DNA of 64,000 nucleotides. It comes from Ricinus communis (Eukaryota > Streptophyta > Magnoliopsida > Malpighiales > Euphorbiaceae). Location: NCBI RefSeq assembly GCF_019578655.1, contig NC_063257.1, positions 33,284,242 to 33,348,241 on the forward strand. The letters are read 5' to 3'. Positions within the stretch are counted from its first letter, which is position 1; every line of letters begins with the position of its first letter. This document shows positions 13,026 to 28,235 of this stretch, in pieces. Position numbers and translations under genes: made by a program. Below the pieces are notes generated by a model, which worked only from the letters and a program-made list of their open reading frames with translations, was not told where the DNA came from and did not search any database.

Positions 13026-16000
13026 TCCCTCTTACGGAGTTATTTCCTAATATTTATAAATATACCCCTGGTACGAGGTTATTTTCTAATATTGAAAAAT
13101 ATGCCCTCTTACGGGATTGTTTTCTAATATTTATAAATATACCACTCTTAAGCGATTCTTTTCTTATATTGACAAATATACCCCTTTTATGTTGTTGCTC
13201 TATCATACTCAGAAATATACCCCTCTAACGGGGTTGTTTTCTAATATTGAAAAATATGCCGCTCTTACAAGGTTATTTTCTCATATTAAAAAATATACCC
13301 CTGTAACGGGGGTGTTTTCTTATATTTATAAATATACCCCTCTAATGGGATTGATTTCTCATATTCATAAATATACCTAATTCACGTGATTGTTTTCTTA
13401 TATTGATAAATTTATTCCACTTACGTGGTTGTTTTCTCATACTCACAAATATACCCCTCTTACGGGATTGTTTTCTCATATTTGTAAATATACTTCTCAT
13501 ATTCGTAAATATACTCCTCTTACGGGGTTGTTTTCTCATATTCATAAATATATCCCTCTTACGTTATTGTTTTCTCATACTAACAAATATACACATTTTA
13601 TGGGGTTGTTTTCTTATACTCACAAATATTAAAAGTTTGTTTTCTCATATTAAAAAATATACTCCTATTACGGGGTTGTTTTCTCATATTCACAAATATC
13701 TCTCTTACGGGATTGATTTCTCATATTCATACATATACCCCTTTTATGGCGTTTACTCATACTCACTAATATACCCGACTTACGTAATATACCTTCTTAC
13801 GGGGTTGTTTTCTCATATTAAAAGATGTACTCATTTTATAAGGTTATTTTCTCATACCCACAAATATACCTCTCTTACGGGGTAGTTATCTCATATTCAA
13901 TAATATACTACTCTTACAGGGTTGTTTTCTCATATTAATAAATATACCCCTCTTACAGGGTTGTTTTGTCATATTCATAAAGATACCCCTGCTATGGGAT
14001 TCTTTTATTATATTGAAAAATATACCCCTTTTATAGGCTTGTTCTCTTACGGGATTGATTTCTCATATTCATAAATGTACTCCTTTTACGGTGTTGTTTA
14101 CTCATGCTCACAAATTTACCCGACTTACAGAGGCTTTTCTTATATTCACAAATATACGTCTCTTACGGGATTATTTCCTCATATTCACAAATATACCCAT
14201 CTTACGAGATTGTTTTCTCATATTAAAAAGTATATCCCTTTTAGGGGTTATTTTCTCAAACTCACAAATATACCCAACTTACGAGGTTGTTTTCTCATAT
14301 TTAAAAATATACCCCTCTTACGTGGGTCATTTTCTAATATTTATAAATATACCCCTCGTATGGGATTGTTTTCTCATATTCACAAATATACCCCTCTTAT
14401 GAGGTTTTTTTCTCATACAAATATACCACATTTACGGGGTTATTTTCTTACATTGGCAAATATACCCCTTTTATGGGGTTGCTCTATCATACTCAAAATA
14501 TACCATTCTAATGGGGTTGTTTTCAAATATTGAAAGATTTACCCCTCTTACGGTGTTGTTTTTCATATTAAAAAATATACCCCCATACCGGGGGTGTTTT
14601 CTCATATTTACAAATATACTCCTCTAATAGGATTACTTTCTCATATTCATAAATATACCCGTCTTACAAGATCGATTTCTCATATTCATAAATATACCCC
14701 TTTTACGGCGTTGTTTACTCATACTCACAAATACACCCAACTTACGTGGTTGTTTTCTTATATTGATAAATATATCCTACTTATGGTGTTGTTTTCTCAT
14801 ATCCAGAAATATACCCCTTATACGGGATTGATTTCTCATATTCATAAGTTTACCCTTCTTATAGGATTGTTTTCTCATATTCATAAATATACCCCTCTTA
14901 CGTTATTGTTTTCTCATACTAACAAATATACCCATTTTTATAGGGTTATTTTCTTAAACTCACAAATATACCCCTCTTAAAGGGTTGTTTTCTCATATTA
15001 AAAAATATATCCCTATTAGGGGGTAATTTTCTCAAATTCACAAATAATTCTTCTAACGGTGTTATTTGCTAATATTGACAAATATACCCCTCTTACGGGG
15101 TTGTTTTCTCATATTCACAAATATACCCCTCTTACGAGATTGATTTTTCATATTCATAAATATAGCCCTTCTATGGCATTGTTTACTCATACTCACCAAT
15201 ATACCAGACTTACAGGGTTGTTTACCTATATTGACAAATATACTCCTTTACGGGGTTGTTTTCTCATATTAAAATATGTACTCCTTTTAAAGGGGTGTTT
15301 TCTCATATCCATAAATATACCCCTCTTACGGGGTTGTTATCTCTTACACTCACAAATATACCCCTCTTACGGGGTTGTTTTATCATATTAAAAAATATTC
15401 TCCTTTTACAGGGTTGCTTTGTCATATTCACAAATATACCACTGTTATGGGGTTCTTTTCTTATATTGAAAAATATACCCCTTTTTACGGGATTGATTTC
15501 TCATATTCATAAATGTACCCCTTATACGGGTTGTTTTCTCATATTCACAAATATACCCATCTTATGAGATTGTTTTCTCAAACTCACAAACATACCCCTC
15601 TTATGGGGTTATTTTCTCTTATTTATAAATATATCCCTCTTATGGGATTGTTTCCTAATAATCACAAATATACCACTCGTGCGGGGTTATTCTCTAATAT
15701 TGAAAAAAATACCCCTCTTACGGGATTATTTTCTTATATTAAACTCCTCTTACGGGGTTATTTTCTCATATTCATAAATATACTACTCTTACGAGATTGT
15801 TTTCTTATACTGACATATATACCTCTTTTACATGGTTGCTCTATCATACTCAGACATATACCCCTCTAACGGGGTTGTTTTCTAATATTGAAAAATACAC
15901 CCCTCTTACGGGGTTGTTTTGTCATGTTAAAAAATATATCACCCTAACGGGGGTGTTTTCACATATTCACAAATATACTCCCCTAACAGGATTGATTTCT

Positions 16001-19000
16001 CATATTCATAAATATACCCGTCTTACGAGATCGATTTCTCATATTCATAAATATACCCTTTTTAAAGCGTTGTTTACACATACTCACAAATACACCTGAA
16101 TCACAGGGTTGTTTTCTTATATTGACACATATATTCCACTTACGGGGTTGTTTTCTCATATTGACAAATATACCCCTCTTACGGGATTGATTTCTCATAT
16201 TCATAAATATACCCCTCTTACGGGGTTATTTTCTCATATTCATAAATATACCCCTCTTACGTTATTGTTTTCTCATACTAAGAAATATACCAATTTTATG
16301 GGGTTGTTTTCTTATACTCACAAATATATCCTCTTAACTGGTTGTTTTCTCATATTAAAAAAGATACTCCTATTACAGGGTTGTTCTCTCATATGCACAA
16401 ATACCCTCTTACGAAGTTATTTGCTAATATTGAGAAATATACCCTTCTTATGGGTTGTTTTCTCATATCAAAAAGTATACCCTTGTAACGAGATTGTTTT
16501 CTTAGAAATATACCCCTCTTTCGGGATTAATTTCTCATATTCATAAATATAGGCCATTTATGGCGTTATTTACTCATACTCACAAATATACTTGACTTAT
16601 GGGGTTATTTTCTCATATTCATAAATATACCCCTCTTCCGGGGTTGTTTTCTCATATTCATAAATATACCCCTCTTACGTTATTGTTTTCTCATACTAAC
16701 AAATATTACCCATTTTATGGGGTTATTTTATTATACTCATAAATGTATCCTTTTTAAAGGGTTATTTTCATATTAAAAAATATACCACGTGACGGGGTTG
16801 ATTTCTCATAAATATACCCCTCTTACGGGTTTATTTTCTTATATTCACAAATATACCCCTTTACAAGGTTGCTCTATCATACTCACAACTATACGACTAT
16901 TATGGTGTTATTTTCTTATATTGACAAATATACCCCTCTTATAAGGTTGTTTTCTCATATTCACAAATATACCCCTGTTACGAGATTGATTTATCATATT
17001 CATAAATGTACCCCTTTTACGGCGTTGTTTACTCATCCTCACAAATCTATCCGACTTACGGAGTTGTTTTCTTATATTGACAAATATATCCCACTTACGG
17101 GGTTATTTTCTCAAATTCACAAATATACATATCCTATGAGGTTGTTTTCTCAAACTCATAAATATACCACTTTTACGGGGTTGTTTTCTCTAACTAACAA
17201 ATATAGCCTCTTATGGGGTTATTTCCTAATATTCATAAATATACTCCTTGTACGGGGTTATTTTCTAATATTAAGAAATATACCCCTCTTATGGGGTTAT
17301 TTTCTAATATTCACAAATACACTCCTCTTACGGGGTTGTTTTCTCATATTCATAAACATACCACTCTTACGGGGTTGTCTTCTTATATTGACAAATATAC
17401 CCCTTTTACGTGGTTGCTCTATCATACTCAGAAATATAACCCTCTAACGGGGTTATTTTCTAATATTGAAAAATATACCCCTCTTATGGGGTTATTTTCT
17501 CATATTGAAAGATATATCCCGTAACGGGGGTGTTTTCTCATATTCACAAATATACCTCTCTAACGGCATTGATTTCTCATTTTCATAAATATACCCGTCT
17601 TACAGGATCGATTTCTCATATTCGTAAATATACCCCTTTTAAAGCGTTGTTTACACATACTCACAAATACACCTGACTCACGGGGTTGTTTTCTTATATT
17701 GATAAATATATTCAACTTACGGGGTTGTTTTCTCATATTCATAAATATACCCCTCTTACGGGATTGATTTCTCATATTCATTAATATTCCCTTCTTACGG
17801 GTTGTTTTCTCATACTCATTAATATACCCCTCTTACATTATTATTTTCTCATACTAATAAATATACCCATTTTATAGGGTGGTTTTCTTATACTCACAAA
17901 TATACCCCTCTTAAAGGATTGTTTTCTCATATTAAGAAAATATACTCCTATTACGGGGTTGTTTTCTCATATTCACAAATACCCCTCTTACGGAGTTATT
18001 AGTTAATATTGACAAATATACTCCTCTTACAGGGTTTTTTTCATATTTAAAAGCATACCCTTAGAACGAGGTTGTGTTCTCATATTCACAAATATACTGC
18101 TCTCACGGGATTGATTTCTCATATTCATAAATATTTCCTTTTTATAGCGTTGTTTACTCATACTCACAAATATACTGGACTTACGGGGTTATTTTCTTAT
18201 ATTTACAAATATACCCCTCTTACGGGATTGTTTTCTCATACTAAAAAATATACTCCTTTCATGGGGTTGTTTTCTTATACTCACAACTATACCCCTCTTA
18301 CAGAGTTATTATCTCATATTCAATAATATACCCCTCTTACGGGGTTGTTTTCTCATATTAAATAATATATCTGACTTACAGGGTTGTTTTATCATATTCA
18401 TAAATATACCCCTCTTATTAGATTCTTTGAAAAATATACCTCTTTTATGGGCTTGTTCTCTTATACTCATAAATACACTCCTCTTACGGGATTGACTTCT
18501 CATATTCATAAATGTACTCCTTTTATGGTATTGTTTACTCATTCTCACAGATATAGTCGACTTACTGGGATTTTCTTATATTCACAAATATACCTCTCTA
18601 ACGAAATTGTTTTCTCATATTAAAAAATTATACCCATCTTCTGTCGTTGCTTTTTCATATTAAAAAGTATACCCCTCTTATGGGGTTATTTTCTCAAACT
18701 CACAAATATACCCCTCTTATGAGATTATTTTCTTACATTGAAAAATATACCCCTGTACCGGGGGTGTTTTCTCATATCCACAAATACACCCCTCTAATGG
18801 GATTGATTTCTCATATTCATAAATCTACCCCTCTTATAGGATTGATTTCTCATATTCATAAATATACCCTTTTATGGCGTTCTTTACTCATACTCACAAA
18901 TACACCCGACATACGGAGTTGTTTTCTTATATTTACAAATATATTGCACCTACGGTGTAGTTTTTTCATATTCACAAATATACTCCTTATACGAGATTGA

Positions 19001-21699
19001 TTTCTTATGTTCATAAATATACCTCTCTTACGGGGTTATTTTCTTATAGTCATAAATATCTACATTATTGTTTTCTCATACAAACAAATATACCTATTTT
19101 ATGGGGTTATTTTATTATACTCACAAATGTACCCCTCTTATAGGTTTGTTTTCTGAAATTAAAGAATATACCCCTATTACGCGGGTATTTTCTCATATTC
19201 ACAAATACCCCTCTTACGGTGTTATGTACTAATATTGACAAATATACCACTCTTATAGGTTGCTTTCTCATGTTAAAAAATATACCTATAATGGGATTGA
19301 TTTCTCATATTCATAATATATAACCCTTTTGCAGTGTTATTTACTCATACTCGGGGTTATTTTTTTATATTGACAAATATAACCCTCTTACGGGGTTATT
19401 TTCTCATATTAAAAAATATACTCCTTTTATAGGGTTATTTTCTCATAGCCACAAATATACCCCTCTTACGGGGTTGTTATCTCAAATTCAATAATATACT
19501 CCTCTTACGCGGTTGTTTTCTCATATTAAAAAATATACCCCTCTTACAGAGTTGTTTTGTCATATTCATAAAAATACCCCTATTATAGGGTTCTTTTCTT
19601 ATATCAAAAAATATACAGCTTTTACATGCTTGTTCTCTCACACTCATAAATATACCCTTCTTACGGAATTGATTTCTCATATTCATAAATGTACTCCTTT
19701 TACGGTGTTGTTTACTCATGCTTACAAATATATCCAACTTACGGTTGTTTTTTCTCATAATCACAAATATACCCATCTTACGGGATTATTTCCTCATATT
19801 CATAAATATACCCATCTTACGGGGTTATTTTCTCATATTAAAAAGTATACCCCTTTTATGGGGTTATTTTCTCAAACTCATAAATATACCCCTCTTACGG
19901 GGTTGTTTTCTCATATTTAAAAATATACCCATCTTACGGGGTTATTTTCTAATATTTATAAATATATCCCTTGTATGGGGTTGTTCTCTCATATTCACAA
20001 ATATACCCTTCATATTCATAAATATACCACTCTTACAGGGTTATTTTCTTATATTGACAAATATACCCCTTTTACGGGGTAGCTCTATCATACTCAGAAA
20101 TATACCCCTCTAACGGGGTTGTTTTCTAATATCGAAAAATATACCCCTCTTACGGGTTTATTTTTTCATATTAAAAAATATACCCACCTACGGGGGTGTT
20201 TTCTCATATTCACAAATATACTCCTCTAACAGGATTGCTTTCTCATATTCATAAATATATCCGTCTTACGAGATTGAATTCTCATATTCATAAATATACC
20301 CCTTTTACGCTGTTGTTTACTTATACTCACAAAGATACCCGACTTATGGGATTATTTTCTTATATTGACAAATATATCCCACTTACACTGTTATTTTCTC
20401 ATATCCATAAATATACCACTTATACGAGATTGATTTCTGATATTCATAAATATATGCTTCTTACGGGATTGCTTTCTCTTATTTATAAATATACCCTTCT
20501 TAAGGGATTGAATTCTCATATTCATAAATATACCCCTCTTACGGGGGTGTTCTCTCATATTCATAAATATACCCCTCTTACGTTACTATTTTCTCATACT
20601 AACAAATATACCCATTTTATAGGGTTATTTTCTTATACTCATAAATATACCCCTCTTAAAGGGTTGTTTTCTCATATTAAAAAATATATCCCTATTACGG
20701 CGTTATTTTCTTATATTCACAAATAATTCTCTTACGATGTTATTTGCTAATTTGACAAATATACCCCTCTTAGGGGATTATTTTCTCATATTAAAAAATA
20801 TACCCTGTAATGGGGTTGTTTTCTCATATTCACAAATATACCCCTATTACTGGATTGATTTCTCATATTCATAAATGGAATCCTTATATGGCGTTGTTTA
20901 CTCACACCTACCAATATACCCAACTTACGGGGTTGTTTACATATATTGACAAATATACTCCATTTACGGAGTTGTTCTCTCATATTAAAAGATATACTCC
21001 TTTTATAGGATTGTTTTTTCATACCCGCAAATATACCACTCTTACAGAGTTGTTATCTGTTATACACACAAATATACCCCTCTTACGGGGTTGTTTTCTC
21101 AAATTAAAAAATATTCCCCTTTAGAGGGTCCTTTTGTCATATTCATAAATATATCCCAGTTATGTGGTTCTATTCTTATATTGAAAAATAGACCCCTTTT
21201 ACGGGCTTGTTCTCTCATACTCACAAATATACCCCTCTTACGGGATTAATTTCTCATATTCATAGACGTACCATTTTACGAGGTTGTTTTCTCAAACTCA
21301 CAAATATACCCCTCTTACGAGGTTGTTTTCTCTTACTTATAAATATACCCCTCTTACAGGGTCGTTTCCTAATATTCACAAATATACCTCTCGGACGGGG
21401 TTGTTTTCTTATATTCATAAATATACCCCTCTTACGTTATTGTTTTCGCATACTAACAAATGTACCCATTTTATGTGTTGTTTTCTTATACTCATAAATA
21501 TACCCCTCTTAAATGATAGTTTTCTAATATTAATAAATATACCCAATTACGGGGTTGTTTTTGCATACTCGCAAATATACCCCTCTTATTGGTGTTTTCT
21601 CATATTTACAAATATACCCCTCTTACGAGGTTATTTTTTATACTGACAAATAAACCTATTTTACGAGGTTGTTTTAGCATACTCACAAATATATCCCTC

Positions 21700-24600
21700 T
21701 TACAGGGTTGTTTTCTGATATTGACAAATATATCCCTCTTATGGCGTTATTTTCTCATATTAAAAAATATACCTCCGTACCTTAGTTGTTTTCTCATATT
21801 CATAAATATACCCCTCCTACAGGGTTGATTTCTCATATTCATAAATATACCCCTTTTACGATGTTGTTCACTCATACTCACAAATATACTAGACTTACAG
21901 TGTTGTTTTCTTTTAGTTACAAATATACCTCTCAGACGGGGTTGTTTTCTCATATTAAAAAATATACCCCTCTTATATTGACAAATATACTCCTCTTACG
22001 GGATTTTGTTTATACTCCTTCTATGGGGTTATTTTCTCATGCTCACAAATATACCCGACTTATGGGGTTGTTTTCTTATATTTGTTTTCTTATATTGATA
22101 AATATATCCCTCTTACGGGATTTTGTTTCATATTAAAATACATACTCCTTCTATGGGGTTATTTTCTCATAGTCACAAATATACCCGACTTATGGGGTTG
22201 TTTTCTTATATTGACAAATATACCCCTCTTACGGGATTTTTTTCATATTAAAATACATTCCCCTTCTATGGGGTTGTTTTCTCCTACTCACAAATATAGC
22301 CCTCTTCTAGGGTTATTTTCTAATATTCATAAATATACACCTTTTACGGGGTTCTTTTCTTATACTAAAAAATATACCCCTCTTATGGGGTTGATTTCTT
22401 ATATTCATAAATATACCCCTTTTGCAGTGTTGTTTCCTCATACTCATAAATATTCCCGACTCACAGGGTTGTTTTCTTATATTGACAAATATATCCCGTT
22501 TACAGGGTTGTTTTCTCATATTAAAAGATATACATCTTTTATAGGGTTGTTTTCTCATACCCACAAACATACCTCTCTTACGAGGTTGTTTTCTAATATT
22601 GACAAACACATTCCTCATACGGGTTATTTTTCCACATTCACAAATGTACCCCTGTTATGTGTTTTTTTCATATACTCACAAATATACCCCTCTTACGAGG
22701 TTGCTTTCTCATATTCACAAATATACCCATCTTACCAGATTATTTTCTCATATTAAAAATATACCTCTTTTATTGGATTTTTTTTATACACACAACTATA
22801 CCCCTCTTACAGGGTTTTTTTCTCGTATTAAAAAATATACCACAATAACGGGGTTTTTTCTCATAGTCACAAACATACTCTTATTACGGGGTTGATTTCT
22901 CATATTCATAAAAACATAGCCCTTTACGGCGTTGTTTACTCATATTAATAAATATACCCAATTTAGGGGATTTTTTTTATATTGACAAATATACCCATTT
23001 TACGGGGTTGTTTTGTTATACTCGTAAATTTACTACTCTTGCGGGGTCTTTTCTCATATTCGTAAACGTATCCCTCTTACGCGATTATTCTCTCATTACT
23101 ATAAAATATACCCCTTTTATGGGGTTGTTTTCTGATACACATAAATATACCCTTCTTACAGGTTTTTTTTTATATTCACAAATATACCCCTCTTAGGGGG
23201 TTGTTTTCTCATATTCACAAATATGCTCTTCTTACGGGGTTGTTTTCTAATATTGAAAAAATACCTCTTTTACGGGGATATTTTTCCATATTCACACGTA
23301 TACATATGTTACTAGGTTGTTTTCACATACTCACAAATATACCCCTCTTACGGGGTTATTTTCTCATATTTATAAGTATACCCCTTTTACGATGTTATTT
23401 TTTATATTGACAAATAAACTCCTTTTACAGGGTTGCTCTATCATACTCACAAATATATCCCTCTTACGATGTTGTTTTCTAATGTTGATAAATATACCCC
23501 TCTTATGGCGTTGTTTTCTCATATTAAAAAATATGCCTCTGTACCTTGGTTGTTTTCTCATATTAAAAAATATACCCCTCTTACAGGGTTGATTTCTCAT
23601 ATTCATAAAGATACCTTTCACGTCATTGTTTACTCATACTCACAAATATACCAGACTTACGGGGTTGTTTTCTTTTAGTTAGAAATATATCCTTTAGACG
23701 GGGTTATTTTCTTATATTGGGGTTGTTTTCTAATACTCATAAATATACCCGACTTATGGGGTTGTTTTCCTATATTGACAAATATACCCCTCTTACAGGA
23801 TTTTTTTCATATTAAAATACATTCCCCTTCTATGGGGTTGTTTTCTCATACTCACAAATATAGCCTTCTTCTAGGATTGTTTTCTAATATTCATAAATAT
23901 AACCATTTTGCGGCGTTGTTTCCTTATACTCACAAATATACCCGACTGACGGGGTTGTTTTCTTATATTAACAAATATATCCCTCTTACGGGGTTGTTTT
24001 CTCATATTAAAAAATATACCTCTTTTATAGGGTTGTTTTCTCATTACCACAAATAAACCTCACTTACGAGGTTGTTTTCTAATATTGACAAATACACTAC
24101 TCATACGGGTTATTTTTCCATATTCACAAATATACCTTTGTTATGTGTTTTCTTGTTGTACTAAAAAATATACCCATCTTACGGGGTTGCTTTCTCATAT
24201 TCACAAATATACCCGTCTTATGGGATTATTTTCTCATATTAAAAATATACCCCTTTTATTGGATTTCTTTTAATATTCATAAACTTACCCCTCTTACGGG
24301 GTTTTGTTTTCTCATATTAAAAAATATACCCCGGTAAAGGGTTTTTTTCTCAGAGTCACAAACATACGCCTATTACGAGGTTGATTTCTCATATTCATAA
24401 ACATAGCCCTTTTATGGTGTTTTTTACTCATATTCACAAATACACCCAACTTATGGGGTCTTTTTCCTATATTGAAAAAATATCCCTCTTACGGGGTGGT
24501 TTTGTCATACTCATAAATATACCCCCTCTTGTGGGGTTTTCTCTCATATTCGCAAATGTACCCCTCTTATGGGATTGTTCTCTCATACTAAAAAATATAC

Positions 24601-26000
24601 CCTTTTTATGGGATTGTTTTCTGATACATATAAATATACCTCTCTTACGAGGTTGTTTTCTTATATTCACAAATATACCCCTCTTAGGGGGTTGTTTTCT
24701 CATATTCACAAATATGCCCCCTCTTACGGGGTTATTTTCTAATATTGACAAATATACCTCTCTTACGAGGATGTTTTTCCATATTCACACATATACCCCT
24801 GTTACGAGGTTGTTTTCATATACTCATAAATATACCACTCTTACAGGGCTATTTTCTCATATTCATAAATATAACCCTCTTACGAGGTTATTTTTTATAT
24901 TGACAAATAAACTCCTTTTACGGGGTTGCTCTATCATGCTCACAAATATATCCCTCTTATGGTGTTGTTTTCTAATATTGATAAATATACCCCTCTTATA
25001 GCGTTGTTTTCTCATATTAAAAAATATACCTCCATATCTTGGTTGTTTTCTCATATTCACAAATATACACCTCTTACGGTGTTGATTTCTCATATTCATA
25101 AATATACCCCTTTTACGGTATTATTTATTCATACTCACAAATATACCAGACTTACGGGGTTGTTTACTTTTAGTTACAAACATACCTCTCTGACGGGGTT
25201 GTTTTCTCATATTAAAAAATATACCCATATTATGGGGTTATTTTCTCATACTCACAAATATATCCAACTTATGGGGTTATTTTCTTATATTGACAAATAT
25301 ACTCCTCTTACGGGATTTTTTTTTCATATTAAAATATATGCCCCTTCTATGGGGTTGTTGTCTCATACTCACAAAGATAGCCCTCTTCTGGGATTGTTTT
25401 CTCATATTCATAAATATAACCATTTTGCGGTGTTGTTTCCTCATACTCACAAATATACCCGACTTACGGGGTTGATTTCTCATATTCATAAATATAACCA
25501 TTTTGCGGTGTTGTTTCCTCATACTCACAAATATACCCGACTTACGGGGTTGTTTTCTTACATTGACAAATATATCCCTCTTACGGGGTTGTTTTCTCAT
25601 ATTAAAAAATATACATCTTTTATAGGATTGTTTTCTCATACCCACAAATATACCTTTCTTACGAGGTTATTTTCTAATATTGACAAATACACTCCTCATA
25701 CGGGTTATTTTTCCATATTCACAAATATACCCCTGTTATGTGTTTTTTGGTTATACTCACAAATATATTCCTTATTACTGGGTTGCTTTCTCATATTCAC
25801 AAATATACCCGTATTACGAGATTGTTTTCTCATATTATAAACATACCCCTTTTGTTGGATTTTTTTTATACTCACAATTATACCCCTCTTACGGGTTGTT
25901 CTCATATTAAAAAATACACCATGGTAAAGGGGTTTTTTCTCGTAGTCACAAACATACGCCTAATACCGGGTTGATTTCTCATATTCATAAACATACGCCT
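21700..26000 (+). repeat. Higher-order repeat block C: ~1.5-1.8-kb period
   Basis: An unusual monomer containing CTTTTAGTTA lies at about 21910, 23672 and 25167 (spacing about 1762 and 1495 bp). Each is followed in the same order by monomers with TATTAAAATACAT or TATTAAAATATAT and TTCTATGGGG, then by a TGTGTTTT monomer and a TTTTATTGGATTT-like monomer. A related but separate stretch recurs near 35780. Copy lengths vary, so this block is more decayed than block A. Confidence 0.6.
25421..25576 (+). repeat. 78-bp (two-monomer) tandem duplication
   Basis: CATTTTGCGGTGTTGTTTCC begins at 25421 and again at 25499, exactly two monomers apart. The two copies are almost identical, including CCCGACTTACGGGG, so this looks like a recent unequal-exchange or slippage event. 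Confidence 0.85.
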
Positions 26001-26512
26001 CTTACGGGGTTGTGTTCTCTTATTAAAAAATATACCCTTTTTATGGGGTTCTTTTTTGATATTGACAAATATACCCCTCTTATGGGGTTGTTTTCTTATA
26101 TTGTCAAATATACCGTTTTTATGGGGTTTCTCTATCATACAAACAAATATACCCCTCTTACGGGTTGTTTTCTCATATTCACAAATATACCCCTCTAAAG
26201 GGTTGTTTTCTTGTATTGAAAAATATACCTTTTTTAAGAGGTTGCTCTATCATACTCACATATATACCCTTATTACGGGGTTGTTTTCTGATATTGACAA
26301 TAACCCCTCTTACGGGGTTGTTTTCTCACATTAAAAAATATACTCTTGTAACGGGATTGTTTTCTCAAATTCATAAATATGTTCCTCTTATGGGATTGAT
26401 TTCTCATATTCATAAATATACCCCTTTTATGGCATTGTTGACTCGTACTGACAAGTATACCCGACTTACAGAGTTGTTTTCTTAAATCGATAAATATATC
26501 CCTCTTACGGGG

Positions 26513-28075
26513 ATGTTTTCTCATATTAAAAAACATAACCAATTCAAGGGGTTGTTATCTCATATGCACAAATATACCCGTCTTATGGGGATATTTTTGC
26601 ATATTCACAAATATTCCCCTGTTAAGGGATTCTATTGTCATATTCATAAATATACCCCTGTTATGGGGTTGTTTTCCTATATTGACAAATATACCCCTTT
26701 TATTGGGTTGCTCAATCATACTCATAAATATACCCCTCATACGAGGTTGTTTTCTCATATTCACAAATATACCCCTCTTATGGGATTATTTTCTTATATT
26801 TACAAATATGCCCCTCTTACGAGGTTGTCTTCTCACATTAAAACATATACTCTTGGAACGAGGTTGTTTTCTCATTTTCATAAATACACCCCTCTTATGG
26901 GATTGATTTCTCATATTCATAAATATATCCCTTTTACGGCATTGTTGACTTATATTGACAAGTATACTCGACTTACAGGATTGTTTTCTTATATTGACAA
27001 ATATATTCCTCTTACGGGGTTGTTTTCCAATATTAAAAAATATAACAAATTCAAGGGGTTGTTATCTCATAGGCACAAATATACCCGTCTTATGGGGTTG
27101 TTTTCACATATTCATAAATATACCCCTATTACGGGGTTCTTTTGTCATATTCACAAATATACCCCTATAATGGGGTTGTTTTCTTATATTGATAAATATA
27201 CCCCTTTAACGGGGTTGCTCTATCATACTCATAAATTTATGGGATTGGTTTCTCATAATCACATATATGCCCCTCGTACGGGGTTGTCTTCTCATATTCA
27301 CAAATATACCCCTCTTACGAGGTTGTTTTCTTATATTGACAAATATATCCTTTTTACTAGGTTGCTCTATCATACTCAGAAATATACCTCTTTTACAAGG
27401 TTGTTTTCTCATATTCACAAATATACTCCTCTAATAGGGTTGTTTTCTTATATTAATAAATATACCCGTTCTACGAGGTTGCTCTATCTTACTCACAAAT
27501 ACACCCCTATGCCAGGGTTGTTTTCTAATACTGACAAAAATGCCCCTCTTACCGGGTTGTTTTCTCATATTAAAAAGTATACCACTCTAACGAGATTTTC
27601 TTCTTATATTTACAAACATATCCCACTTACAAGATTGATTTCTTATGTTCATAAATGTACCTTTTTTACGGCGTTCTTTACTCATACTCACAAATATACC
27701 AAATTTATGAGGTTATTTTCTTATATTTATAAGTATACCCCTCTTACGAGGTTATTATCTCATATTAAAAAATATATTTCTTTCATAGGATTGTTTTCTC
27801 ATACTCACAAATATACCCCTTTTACGGGATTGTTTCCTAATATTCACAAATATAACCCTCTTACGGGGCTGTTTCCTCATATTGACAAATATACCCCTCT
27901 TACGGAGTTGTTTTCTTATATTAAAAATTATACCCCTTTCATGGGGCTGTTTCCTCATACTCACAAATATACCCCTCTTACAGGATTGATTTCTCATATT
28001 CATAAATATACCTTTTTAATGGCGTTGTTTACTCATACTCACAAATATACCCGACTTACGGGGTTGTTTTCTTAA
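26513..28075 (+). other. Longest satellite-derived open frame (520 codons), probably not a gene
   Basis: This frame stays open through about 40 monomers and translates as 13-residue units of the type FSHIHKYTPLTGL with variants (FSYIDKYT, LLYHTHKYT, FTHTHKYT). It has no signal peptide, recognised domain or non-repeat N- or C-terminal part. It starts at an ATG inside a monomer and stops when a monomer variant brings in a stop. Equivalent shorter frames occur throughout the array in three forward frames and one reverse frame, which is what a stop-free 39-bp repeat predicts. I treat it as a by-product. Translation of satellite transcripts cannot be excluded from sequence alone. Confidence 0.75.
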
Positions 28076-28195
28076 ATTAACAAATATATCCCTCTTACGG
28101 GGTTGTTTTCTCATATTCATAAATATACCCCTCTTTCGAAGTTGTTTTTTTATATTGAAATATATACCCCTCTTACGGGGTTGTTTTCTTATATT

Positions 28196-28235
28196 ATCAA
28201 AGAGCAACCTCGTAAGGATATTATCAAATATACCT
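28196..28235 (+). repeat. Micro-inversion inside the satellite
   Basis: In an otherwise forward array, AGAGCAACCTCGTAAGG (28201-28217) is the reverse complement of the usual forward form CCTTACGAGGTTGCTCT. It is bordered on both sides by copies of ATATTATCAAA (about 28191-28201 and 28219-28229). The pattern fits a short template switch. Confidence 0.75.
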
